Shown: piece after piece, positions 43,991-52,586 of the stretch
Numbering within the stretch: position 1 is the stretch's first letter
Layout of the letters: each line of letters begins with the position of its first letter
Notes under the pieces: model-generated
The model's database searches: none
What the model saw: only the letters and a program-made list of their open reading frames with translations
Told to the model about the DNA's origin: nothing
Position numbers and translations under genes: made by a program
Assembly: GCF_023283945.1 (NCBI RefSeq)
Contig: NZ_JAKIKW010000002.1
Coordinates: 62,001-126,000, forward strand
DNA length: 64,000 nucleotides
Direction of reading: 5' to 3'
Source: Shewanella gelidimarina
GTDB taxonomy: Bacteria; Pseudomonadota; Gammaproteobacteria; Enterobacterales; Shewanellaceae

Positions 43991-46900
43991 ATGAATCAAG
44001 ATGAGTTCAACAAAGTAGAAGCCCCAGCCATTTCTCAGTTAGTGAGCTTAGGCTGGCAATACATTCCAGGCAAAGCACTATCACCAGAAAATTCAAACGG
44101 TGAACGAGCTTATTTGCGTGATGTGGTGCTGGTGAAACGTCTTGAAGCTGCGATAAAGCGCATTAATCCCTGGATAAGTGATGAGAACCTGCGCAAGGTC
44201 TCGCGTGAAGTGACACATCCTAACTTTGCCGCCTTGATGGAGTATAACCACGGTTTCTATCAAATCTTAGTGAGCTATCTATCGGTAGAGCAAGACTTAG
44301 GTAAAGGGCGCAAGGGACAAACCGTTAAGCTGGTGGACTTTGAACAGCCCGAAAACAATGAGTTTGTCTGTACTAACCAATTCAAAATCGAAGGCGTTAA
44401 CCAGAACATCATTCCCGACATAGTCTGTTTCGTGAATGGTATCCCGTTAGCCGTGATTGAGTGCAAGTCGCCTTATATCGCCAGCCCGATGAGCGAAGGG
44501 ATAAACCAGTTACGCCGCTATGCGAACCTTCGCCACAGTGAAGACCATGAAGGGGCAGAAAAGCTGTTTTGGTATAACCAGCTAATGGTTTCAACTTGTC
44601 GCGACCAAGCCAAAGTCGGCACTATTAGTTCGAGTGCACAGCACTATGGTGACTGGAAAGATGCTTACCCTTTCAGTGATGAACAACTGGCTAAGCAGTC
44701 ACTGCAGGATAACGTGGTGGGCTTACGCTCTCGTGTTGAGATTGAACTTCCTGACGATGCACTAATTAATGAGCTTGATCCATCGGAAGATTGGCAGAAA
44801 GTGGCTGAGCCCTCAGTCCAATATAATGAGCCACCAGCGAGCTATGAAGCACTCACCCATGTGACGGCGCAACAAAGGCTATTAGCTGGCATGTTTAGCC
44901 AAGCGAACTTCTTAGATATCCTGCAAAACTTTATTCTGTTTGAAACCGATGATGGTCGTCTGATTAAGAAAGTGGCGCGTTACCAGCAGTATCGTGCGGT
45001 AAACAAGGTGATAGAACGCCTTAAAAGCGGTAAAGATAGAAAAGAGAAGTCTGGTGTAGTTTGGCACACCCAAGGCAGCGGTAAGTCGCTAACCATGGTG
45101 ATGTTGGCGGTGAAGATGCGCCGTGACCCTGAGCTGAAACAGTACAAGTTGGTATTTATTACTGACCGTACCCAGCTCGATGAACAGCTTTCTAATACTT
45201 TCCGTGACGCGCAAGGTGAAACAGTATATAACGCGGGCTCTGTGGCGCAGTTAAAAGAGCTACTTAAGAAAGACAGTTCTGACCTTGTGACGGCTATGGT
45301 GCAGAAGTTCTCTGACTTAGAAAAAGAGACTGAGAAAGAACAAGAAAAGCAGCAAGGCGTAGCTGCTGGGTTTGCTGACCTTAACCCTAGCGACAAGATT
45401 ATCGTACTTGCCGATGAGGCGCACCGAACGCAATTTGGCGGCTTGGCGATGACCATTAACGCTGCATTACCTAATGCGCCAAAGATTGGCTTTACAGGTA
45501 CACCGTTGCTCAAAACCCAAAAGATGGGGCAAGCCTTCGGTGGCTATATCGATGAGTATAAGATTAACCAAGCGGTGGAAGATGGTGCGACGGTAAAATT
45601 ACTTTACGAAGGTCGTGAGGTTATATCTGAGGTTGCTGGTGAGTCACTCGACAAGCTGTTTGAAGAATACTTCGGGGATTACACTGAGGAAGAGCAGCGT
45701 GAGATTAAGAAGAAATATGGCGTAGCGAAAGCGGTACGTGAAGCCCCTGCCCGTATTCGCTGGGTGTGTTTAGATCTAATAAAGCATTACAAAGAGCACA
45801 TTCGCCCAGATGGTTTTAAAGCCATGATTGTTGTTGGTAGCCGCCATGCAGCAGCTATCTTCAAAAAGACCTTAGATGAGCTTGATGCACCCCCGTCTGA
45901 AGTGATTATATCGGGTGATCATAATGACAAAGCTTACATTGCAGAACATACCGATAGTGTTCGTCAGAAAAGAGTCATTAGTAACTTTAAAAAGCCCTTT
46001 GGTATCGATAAGCAGGGTACTGAAGATAAAAATAGAAAGTTTGATAACACTGCCTTTCTTATTGTGAAGGATATGCTGCTCACGGGCTTTGATGCTCCGA
46101 TTGCGCAGGTAATGTATATAGATCGCAAGTTACAAGATCACACCTTGATGCAAGCGATTGCCCGAGTGAACCGTACCTACAAAGGTAAAACCTGTGGTTA
46201 TGTGGTCGATTATCACGGCTTAGCGACTTACTTAACCGAAGCGTTAGATCTGTTTAGTAGTGAAGATGTCGAGGGGACGATTCAAAGTCTTAAAGATGAG
46301 ATCCCTAAGTTGAAGGCGAAGCATACTCGTGCAATGTCATTCTTTAAGGATATCAGTAGTGATGATATTGACGACTATGTGCTTGTGCTGAAGGATGAGG
46401 CTGTCCGCGCTCAGTTCGATATGGCGTTTAAGCAATTTGCTACACAGCTTAATGTGATCTTACCTGATGCTGCTGCCGCACCTTTTATCCCTGATATGAA
46501 GTTACTCGGTAAAATCCATAACGCCTCTAAAACGCTATATCGCGATGCAGGCTTAGATATGCATGAGATTGGTGAGAAGGTTCGCCAGCTGGTGGATGAG
46601 CATATTCTGAGTACGGGAGTCGACCCTAAGATCCCACCCGTTGATCTATTAGATGCTAACTTTAAAGAGAGCATTAAGCCTACTAAATCAGATGAGTCAA
46701 AAGCCTCTGAAATTGAGAGTGCGATTCAACATCACATCACCATCAACCTTGATGAAGACCCTGAGTATTACCGTTCTTTAAGTTTACGCTTACGTGACAT
46801 TATCGAAAAGACCCATGGTAAATGGGGCGAGCAGCTTGAACTGCTATTTGAGCTTACTGGAGATATTGGAAACGCCCACCAGCAAGCGGCACAAGATGTT

Positions 46901-47206
46901 GGTTTAACTGAAACCGAGTATGCCTTCTACGGTATTTTGATGGCGGAAGTGACTCAAGTTAGTGATGGCGATGTGATTGATGAGAGTGTTCATGATGCGA
47001 TTAAAGCAACCACACAAACGTTAGTAGCGATGCTTGATGAAGCGACGGACATTATCGATTTCTTTAGTAAAGGCGATGCAGTTAAACGCATGCAGAAAGA
47101 GATTAAGCGTGCCGTACTCGACCAGCCGTTTGGTGATAAGGCGTTAGTGTTGGTCTTGCAAAATCGCTTTATGGAATTGGCCAAGACTAAGTTTGGGAAT
47201 AAGTAG
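43991..47206 (+). CDS. hsdR: Type I restriction enzyme, endonuclease/translocase subunit HsdR
   Basis: A 1071-residue subunit of family length. N-terminal PD-(D/E)XK nuclease ~135-165 with PDIVCFVNGIPLAVIECKSP (D, then E-C-K). Superfamily-2 translocase: Walker A HTQGSGKSLTMV at ~358, DEAH box ADEAHRTQFG at ~475, TGTPL motif III at ~503, and late helicase motifs (MLLTGFDAP, QAIARVNR). C-terminal helical region contacts HsdM. It cuts unmodified DNA after translocation. Confidence 0.97.
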   Translation: MNQDEFNKVEAPAISQLVSLGWQYIPGKALSPENSNGERAYLRDVVLVKRLEAAIKRINPWISDENLRKVSREVTHPNFAALMEYNHGFYQILVSYLSVEQDLGKGRKGQTVKLVDFEQPENNEFVCTNQFKIEGVNQNIIPDIVCFVNGIPLAVIECKSPYIASPMSEGINQLRRYANLRHSEDHEGAEKLFWYNQLMVSTCRDQAKVGTISSSAQHYGDWKDAYPFSDEQLAKQSLQDNVVGLRSRVEIELPDDALINELDPSEDWQKVAEPSVQYNEPPASYEALTHVTAQQRLLAGMFSQANFLDILQNFILFETDDGRLIKKVARYQQYRAVNKVIERLKSGKDRKEKSGVVWHTQGSGKSLTMVMLAVKMRRDPELKQYKLVFITDRTQLDEQLSNTFRDAQGETVYNAGSVAQLKELLKKDSSDLVTAMVQKFSDLEKETEKEQEKQQGVAAGFADLNPSDKIIVLADEAHRTQFGGLAMTINAALPNAPKIGFTGTPLLKTQKMGQAFGGYIDEYKINQAVEDGATVKLLYEGREVISEVAGESLDKLFEEYFGDYTEEEQREIKKKYGVAKAVREAPARIRWVCLDLIKHYKEHIRPDGFKAMIVVGSRHAAAIFKKTLDELDAPPSEVIISGDHNDKAYIAEHTDSVRQKRVISNFKKPFGIDKQGTEDKNRKFDNTAFLIVKDMLLTGFDAPIAQVMYIDRKLQDHTLMQAIARVNRTYKGKTCGYVVDYHGLATYLTEALDLFSSEDVEGTIQSLKDEIPKLKAKHTRAMSFFKDISSDDIDDYVLVLKDEAVRAQFDMAFKQFATQLNVILPDAAAAPFIPDMKLLGKIHNASKTLYRDAGLDMHEIGEKVRQLVDEHILSTGVDPKIPPVDLLDANFKESIKPTKSDESKASEIESAIQHHITINLDEDPEYYRSLSLRLRDIIEKTHGKWGEQLELLFELTGDIGNAHQQAAQDVGLTETEYAFYGILMAEVTQVSDGDVIDESVHDAIKATTQTLVAMLDEATDIIDFFSKGDAVKRMQKEIKRAVLDQPFGDKALVLVLQNRFMELAKTKFGNK

Positions 47207-47208
47207 CA

Positions 47209-47922
47209 GTGAAAGCAGTGATTCCTGAGCAGGTTGAAGTCAAAGGGCTTTGTGTTGATATCGTCAGAACAAGCAGAACTAAGACTGCCTCGATTAAGAT
47301 TGATGATGGTTTAGTATCTGTTGTCGTGCCTAAAACGCTTGCCATTGAACGTGTTAAGCAGCTGGTGGAAGATAAATATCAGTGGATAGTACAGAAGATT
47401 GCACTGCATGATGCGTCAAAGCCTGCGAGTGACCGAGAATTTATATCTGGTGAGGCCTATGCCTATCTTGGGCGTAACTATCGCCTTAAAGTGGTTACAG
47501 GTGAGTATGTTCCAGTAAAGCTTACCCAAGGGCGTTTGGTTGCTACGCTGCCTGATGGCGCTAAACGCAGTAACCTAGTCCGAGATGCGATAATCCGTTG
47601 GTATAAGCTCAATGCCTTACGCAAGATAAAAGAGAAGGTTCGTCGCTATTCTAGCGCCATGGGCATAGAAGCGAAGTCTGTAAGCATTAAGACGTTTAAA
47701 AGTCGTTGGGGAAGCTGCAGCCCTAAAGGCGAACTCGATTTTAATTGGCTTATCGTGATGGCTCCCAATCGAGTAGTTGATTACGTGGTGATCCATGAGC
47801 TGTGCCATCTGAAACAGCTCGACCATTCCCCCAAGTTTTGGAAAGAAGTAGAGCGAGTCATGCCTGATTACGCCGAGCACAAAGAGTGGCTGAAGTTGAA
47901 CTCTGGCAGGCTGGTGATATAG
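47209..47922 (+). CDS. YgjP-like zinc metallopeptidase (DUF45/M48-type)
   Basis: A 237-residue protein starting at GTG two bases after hsdR. Zinc motif HELCHLKQLDHS at ~192-203 with the downstream FWKEVERVMPDY, and a conserved SRWGSCSPKGELDFNWLI block at ~165-182. YgjP/WLM-type. Homologues commonly follow Type I hsdR genes in the same operon. A role in controlling or degrading restriction subunits is an inference from position. Confidence 0.88.
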   Translation: MKAVIPEQVEVKGLCVDIVRTSRTKTASIKIDDGLVSVVVPKTLAIERVKQLVEDKYQWIVQKIALHDASKPASDREFISGEAYAYLGRNYRLKVVTGEYVPVKLTQGRLVATLPDGAKRSNLVRDAIIRWYKLNALRKIKEKVRRYSSAMGIEAKSVSIKTFKSRWGSCSPKGELDFNWLIVMAPNRVVDYVVIHELCHLKQLDHSPKFWKEVERVMPDYAEHKEWLKLNSGRLVI

Positions 47923-47985
47923 ACAAATTGCGCTATAACTAATTGGGCTGTTCTCGTTATTTTCAAAATGGTAAAGGACAAATAA

Positions 47986-49308
47986 ATGGAATTATACCTG
48001 CGTAATATAGCTAAACGCTGGAAGTCTGAAGCGCATAGCGCTGACCAACTGATTATATTCTCGCCTTATATATCCTCAAAAACTGCTGACGTAGTGATAG
48101 AAAAAGCTATAGGTAAAAAATGCGTTATTTACACTCTTTTTTCTGCAGAGTTATTCATCAATCTTAGTTCTTCGGTTTCGACCTTAATTAGCCTCAAGAA
48201 GAAGGGGGTGACCTTGTATGGCTTACCTAAACTGCATGCAAAGCTAGTTATTGTCCCTGGAGTGTTTGCTAGCGTTGGCAGCCAAAACCTAACGGCAAGA
48301 GGAACAAAAAATTTAGAAGCTAGTATTGTAATAACCAGTAAAAACAAAATTGATAAACTACTTTTGCAAACTGAAGAGTGGACGGGTGAAAGAAGTGAAA
48401 TATCTCTTTCAATGCTTGAAGATATGGCAAAACTTATTAAGCCATTTGTCAAAATTTATAAAGCCCTCATTAATGATGCTGAGGCAATAGATATTGACAT
48501 AAAATCGCTTGAATTAGAGAGAAGAGAGGAAAAAGAAAAGCTACGATTAGCAAGAGTTGAGGAGCAAAGGAAACTCGCCGAAAGAAGACGTTCATTGGAG
48601 TTGCTTGAGGAAATACTGTCAAAACAAGCTAGTCAAAGCGAAGTCGTTGAAGGAAAGGTTAAATGGGTTGAAAATAACCCTGATACAGAGACAAAAAAAT
48701 ATACTAGCAGTTTTACTTTCACGTCCAACAGTAAATGTGATTTTACTCGATGGTCTATGAATAATGATGATGTCGTAAGACTAGCGCGTATTTACCGTTA
48801 TCTTTTCTTACTAGAAGACTCAGGAAAAATAGCTTGGGCTCGTGTTGCTAAAAGGCGCATTACATACTTCTGTGATGGTGTTTCTAATGTTGGAGTAACT
48901 GTTGTTAAGGGTATGTCTTGCTCTGTTAGCTTTGAGGCTAACTGGGATGTCGATAAGGCAACGGATGCTAACTTAACTATCTTAATAAAGCATAGGCTTC
49001 TTGATATAAGCGTTAAATGTCCAGCTTGGTTTGGCGTTGATAGTCTAAATATCAGGTGCGAAGATATGGAAGTTATTGATAAGCAGCGAAATTATTTTAA
49101 TTTGGGTTATGATATGCGAGATTGGATTGAAGAGAATAAAGACGTGTTTGCAGATTCAGTGCTTAAGGTATTACTAGAGCCTTTTGTTTATAAAAAGAAG
49201 TTAACAGGAAGCTCCGCCTACATTTTTTTGGGGGATGTAGGAACTAGCTATGCGTTGCGAGCAGTAAAGATAAATGACAGTCCAATCTTAGTTGGAAAAT
49301 TGATATAG
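47986..49308 (+). CDS. Phospholipase D-like domain protein with coiled coil
   Basis: A 440-residue protein with an AAAGGA ribosome site. Residues ~1-130 form a PLD-like domain with one degenerate HKD motif, LHAKLVIVPGVFASVGSQNL at ~84-103 (H-x-K present, Asp absent), and the GSQN/ARGTKNLEA region. Residues ~170-215 are a charged coiled coil (ERREEKEKLRLARVEEQRKL). The C-terminal ~200 residues are unknown. PLD-like nucleases are frequent in defence islands. The missing Asp means activity is uncertain. Confidence 0.7.
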   Translation: MELYLRNIAKRWKSEAHSADQLIIFSPYISSKTADVVIEKAIGKKCVIYTLFSAELFINLSSSVSTLISLKKKGVTLYGLPKLHAKLVIVPGVFASVGSQNLTARGTKNLEASIVITSKNKIDKLLLQTEEWTGERSEISLSMLEDMAKLIKPFVKIYKALINDAEAIDIDIKSLELERREEKEKLRLARVEEQRKLAERRRSLELLEEILSKQASQSEVVEGKVKWVENNPDTETKKYTSSFTFTSNSKCDFTRWSMNNDDVVRLARIYRYLFLLEDSGKIAWARVAKRRITYFCDGVSNVGVTVVKGMSCSVSFEANWDVDKATDANLTILIKHRLLDISVKCPAWFGVDSLNIRCEDMEVIDKQRNYFNLGYDMRDWIEENKDVFADSVLKVLLEPFVYKKKLTGSSAYIFLGDVGTSYALRAVKINDSPILVGKLI

Positions 49309-49391
49309 CTTCGTTTTGGTATTCGTGGGGATGGATATCATCCCCACATATTTATGTGCGCCTTGCTTGTATTCTGCATAGAGGTTGAGTT

Positions 49392-50315
49392 ATGTCATCT
49401 GAAATCATTAAATGTCCTTTTTGTTCTCAGAAAAACAGGGTTCCTCTAGATGGTATTGTTCAGAGAGCAAAATGTGGCTCATGTGGACAGTTTATTACTG
49501 GCGTCGGGAAAAGTACGTGCAGATTTTGTAAGAAATGTATTTCAGATGGTGTCAACCTTTCAGATGGTTCCATGGTTCATGAGCTTTGTCTGAGTTCTAT
49601 CCAAGAGAGAAAAAGACAAACTGAAATCGAAATCACAGCACTAAAAGCTAAGCTTCAGCTTTTGTATGAAAAGCTTCAGAAGGTCCATGGCTTTTTTTTT
49701 AAGATCAGTTCTATTTTCTTTGATCCAAAAGTCGATGTCGAAGCTATTAATGAATCAATATCTTTAGCTGAGTGTACACTTGAAGACCTAACCAAGACCT
49801 CTGATGAGCAGCAGGATAGGATTGATGAGGTGTATGAATTATTTCTATCATATCCTCCAGATTGGGATGACAGAAAGCGAAAAGTAGCTTTAAGAGATGG
49901 GAAAGCGTGCAGTAAATGCGGTGATACAAGGCATCTTCATCTACACCATATTAGTCCTTTAGGCAGAGGAGGTACTAATGAGCTATCAAACCTAAAACTG
50001 CTTTGTGAGGATTGCCACCATGAAGAACATCACTGCAAAAAATTTTCGGGTGCGTCTTCTCCTTCTGAAACAGCATATTCCAAACGTGTTGCGAACATTA
50101 GGCATGCAATTAAACACGATAAGCATATAAAATTTTCTTATAAAAAACCAAATGAAAAATCGCATATGCCTAGACTTATAAAGCCCATCGAGCTAGTCAG
50201 TATTACGCACCAAGATGGTCAAGGTTTCACGCTTTGTATTCGTGGCTATTGTGAGCTTAGAAAAGAAGAACGTCATTTTGCTCTTAAGCGAATGAAGGGG
50301 CTTAAAGTAACTTAG
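49392..50315 (+). CDS. Zinc-ribbon / HNH nuclease / WYL-like domain protein
   Basis: A 307-residue protein. N-terminal zinc ribbon with CPFC...CGSC at ~8-32, then another CRFCKKC pair. Coiled coil ~75-145. HNH nuclease at ~165-208: CSKCGDTRHLHLHHISPLGR and LCEDCHHEEHH. The C-terminal ~75 residues (IRHAIKHDKHIKFSYKKPNE to ALKRMKGLKV) fit a WYL-like ligand-sensing fold. HNH with WYL in one chain would join cutting with sensing. Last gene of the island. Confidence 0.75.
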   Translation: MSSEIIKCPFCSQKNRVPLDGIVQRAKCGSCGQFITGVGKSTCRFCKKCISDGVNLSDGSMVHELCLSSIQERKRQTEIEITALKAKLQLLYEKLQKVHGFFFKISSIFFDPKVDVEAINESISLAECTLEDLTKTSDEQQDRIDEVYELFLSYPPDWDDRKRKVALRDGKACSKCGDTRHLHLHHISPLGRGGTNELSNLKLLCEDCHHEEHHCKKFSGASSPSETAYSKRVANIRHAIKHDKHIKFSYKKPNEKSHMPRLIKPIELVSITHQDGQGFTLCIRGYCELRKEERHFALKRMKGLKVT

Positions 50316-50444
50316 TGCGTTACAGTCTGAACCTGTAACTGCTCATCTGAAAACTTAAATTTTATGAAATTTGTCGGTGTTTACTTTTTGGGGGATTACG
50401 GATATTTAAGTGGATAAACGATATTTTCTAATGCGGAAAAGTTT

Positions 50445-50505
50445 AAGGCTTGGTCTGGCGTGTGTCACTATGCGTGTCACATTTTATCACCATTAACCAA
50501 GCCTT
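50445..50505 (-). terminator. Island-supplied lpp terminator containing arm-type repeats
   Basis: AAGGCTTGG (50445-50453) and CCAAGCCTT (50497-50505) are the same arms as the displaced lpp terminator at 33250-33283. The loop holds TGTCACTATGCGTGTCAC (50463-50480), the candidate integrase arm site. The element may have captured the host terminator along with the gene end. Confidence 0.55.
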
Positions 50506-50540
50506 TGGTTTTAACTTATTGATAAATAAGTTATAAACCC

Positions 50541-50563
50541 AACGTAATTACTTCTTGTAAGAA
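50541..50563 (-). other. Right att site of island 2 (inside lpp)
   Basis: 23-bp core identical to 33316-33338; it contains the last codons and stop of lpp. Confidence 0.85.
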
Positions 50564-50814
50564 GTGGCTACGTTGTCGATGCGGTCGTTAGCACGCTTAG
50601 CTTCTGCTTGTGCGTCCATAGCAGCCGCTTTAGCATCATTAATGTCAGCAGACATTTTGCCATGATCTGACTTTAGAGAGCTAACTTCAGCTGAAAGCTG
50701 GTCAACTTTGTTACCTAGGTTTGCAACGCTTTCTTCAAGAGCAGTAGTGTTTGCACAGCCACCTAGAAGGGTAGTCATTGCTACACCAGCAATCAAAAGT
50801 ATTTTGTTATTCAT
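50548..50814 (-). CDS. lpp: Murein lipoprotein Lpp
   Basis: An 88-residue lipoprotein of family length. Signal peptide with lipobox LGGC at ~17-20, then heptad-rich trimeric coiled coil (VDQLSAEVSSLKSDHGKMSA in part) and the C-terminal S-Y-K-K, whose last Lys is joined to peptidoglycan by L,D-transpeptidases. The last five codons lie in the island 2 attachment core, so the protein end is preserved on insertion. The matching L,D-transpeptidase gene is at 32223. Confidence 0.93.
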   Translation of the reverse strand: MNNKILLIAGVAMTTLLGGCANTTALEESVANLGNKVDQLSAEVSSLKSDHGKMSADINDAKAAAMDAQAEAKRANDRIDNVATSYKK

Positions 50815-51043
50815 CGGGAATTCCCTTTATTTAGGTTGGATTTAATTAGCACAGCTGCACATAACAACTGAGCAGCTTAATTATGTCATAGACAAAAAAA
50901 TTTGCTATGAATTTTAATGCTAAGCTCTGAATACCTTAGCGAATAATTGCTCAATTGCAAGCTAAGTGCAATTTTAATGCTAATTCACACAATCATAATC
51001 TTAGTCTATTAATATCAATCTAAGCTGAGTTTTTATTTTCGTC

Positions 51044-52273
51044 TTAATTTGGCTGATTGTTTTTAAGTGCTTGTACCGCTGCAATTCGCTTGATACTGAG
51101 TTGTTGCTTAATGTCCGCACCTTTAAAACCGTCATCAATAATGGTCTTTACTGCCACACTCGATGCGGCATCAAAACACGCTTGTATGTAGTCAGCCTGA
51201 GGATACTCATTTAGCTCAAAACCTTTACGCCCCCTAGCATCGGCCTCACAACTGAGTAAGAGCTGGTCTATGCGTTGCGGTTTACGCCAAAAATCTGCTT
51301 TGTCGAACAGCTTAACGATGGTGTCAGCCCTAAGATCCATCGCATTATGGATGTTTTGATGTTGGTCGCTGACCAGTAATGCCAGATCGCGGTATTCATT
51401 TGGCACTCTAAAGCGATGACAAAGCGCTTTAATGAGGGGCAATCCTTTTTGTCCATGACCATAATGTTTTGGTAGCGATTCTTTAGGGCTCAACGCCTTA
51501 CCGAGATCATGTAGTAGTGCGGCAAACCTAACAGCATTGTCATTAGACAACTTTGCGGCTTGCTCAAGCACCATTAACGTATGGATACCAGTGTCAATTT
51601 CAGGGTGCCATTGTTCAGGCTGTGGTACGCCAAAAAGCGCATCAATTTCTGGAAATAAAACACTCAAAGCACCACAGTCTTTTAATACGCTGAAGAAGAC
51701 TTGCGGGGCATTGCTCGATAATGCCTTGTCGAGTTCAATATAAACTCGCTCAGGCGTTAAGGCCTCAAGTTCACCGCTTTGGCTAATCTTTCTCATTAAC
51801 TCGAGAGTCTCTGCTGCAATGGTAAAACCCAGAGCATGAAAACGCGCGGCGAAACGGGCAACACGCAGTACGCGAAGTGGATCTTCTACAAAGGCATCGG
51901 ACACATGCCTTAATATACGGGCATTAAGATCGGCAATACCCAAGTACGGATCATATTGGTTTCCGTCACTATCTTGGGCGATGGCATTAATGGTCAGATC
52001 CCTGCGGAGTAAGTCCTGCTCTAGGGTCACATTCGGTGCAGCATCCACGCTAAAGCCCCCATATCCTGCCGCGGTTTTTCGCTCGGTTCTGGCAAGGGCA
52101 TACTCTTGTTGGGTACTGGGGTGCAGAAATACCGGGAAGTCCTTACCGACTTGCTTATAACCCAAGGCCAGCATCTGCTCTGGCGTGGCACCTACCACCA
52201 TATAGTCACGATCTTTTATCGGCAGATTTAGCAAATTATCGCGGACAGCGCCGCCAACGAGATAGATTTTCAC
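51044..52273 (-). CDS. cca: Multifunctional CCA-adding enzyme
   Basis: A 409-residue enzyme. I use GTG 52273 so that the protein begins [12 protein letters not shown], as in the family; an upstream GTG adds four residues. Nucleotidyltransferase core: GGAVRD and KDRDYMVVG (catalytic aspartates at ~21-23), then [10 protein letters not shown] at ~88. C-terminal HD domain with [15 protein letters not shown] at ~241, giving phosphatase and phosphodiesterase activities. It adds or repairs the tRNA CCA end. Confidence 0.96.
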   Translation of the reverse strand: MKIYLVGGAVRDNLLNLPIKDRDYMVVGATPEQMLALGYKQVGKDFPVFLHPSTQQEYALARTERKTAAGYGGFSVDAAPNVTLEQDLLRRDLTINAIAQDSDGNQYDPYLGIADLNARILRHVSDAFVEDPLRVLRVARFAARFHALGFTIAAETLELMRKISQSGELEALTPERVYIELDKALSSNAPQVFFSVLKDCGALSVLFPEIDALFGVPQPEQWHPEIDTGIHTLMVLEQAAKLSNDNAVRFAALLHDLGKALSPKESLPKHYGHGQKGLPLIKALCHRFRVPNEYRDLALLVSDQHQNIHNAMDLRADTIVKLFDKADFWRKPQRIDQLLLSCEADARGRKGFELNEYPQADYIQACFDAASSVAVKTIIDDGFKGADIKQQLSIKRIAAVQALKNNQPN

Positions 52274-52337
52274 AATAAAGCTCACTTATGGACATAAGTA
52301 GCAGTTTAGCATGGATAAATCGATGTTCGCTGTCAAA

Positions 52338-52379
52338 ATAGACCTCTTACTTGAGCCGATAGACCTCTTACTTTAGCCG
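52338..52379. repeat. Tandem 21-bp duplication upstream of gspA
   Basis: ATAGACCTCTTACTTGAGCC(G) at 52338-52358 is followed directly by ATAGACCTCTTACTTTAGCC(G) at 52359-52379 (one difference). It lies in the cca-gspA intergenic region (52274-52586), which otherwise shows no gene. Possibly a recent slippage duplication. Confidence 0.75.
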
Positions 52380-52586
52380 CTTAAGTTGTCGCAAGTTTTG
52401 ACAACTGATCTGCTTGGCTTTAACGTGAGTGTAATTTCTAGATTATTGTCAAAGCGTTGAGCATTAAGCTGATAGGTTAGTGGCACTCAAAGTGTTATGT
52501 TGCAGCCATTCAAACGTTTTCTAAATAGCAGAGTGATTAACGGCCCAATCGGCGGTTTTGCTCCTCTAACAAGGATTAAAAGCAGT

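Larger units (their letters stand above)
33316..50563. mobile_element. Island 2: integrative element in the 3' end of lpp, Type I restriction island
   Basis: A 17.2-kb element bounded by 23-bp direct repeats (33316-33338 and 50541-50563). On the minus strand the repeat covers the codons for the last Lpp residues S-Y-K-K, the stop and 8 bases beyond. Insertion therefore restores an intact lpp on the right and leaves the displaced end on the left. The integrase is at the left end. Cargo: AlpA-like regulator, Gp2-like protein, hsdM, hsdS, hsdR, and several nuclease- or protease-like genes. Confidence 0.88.
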
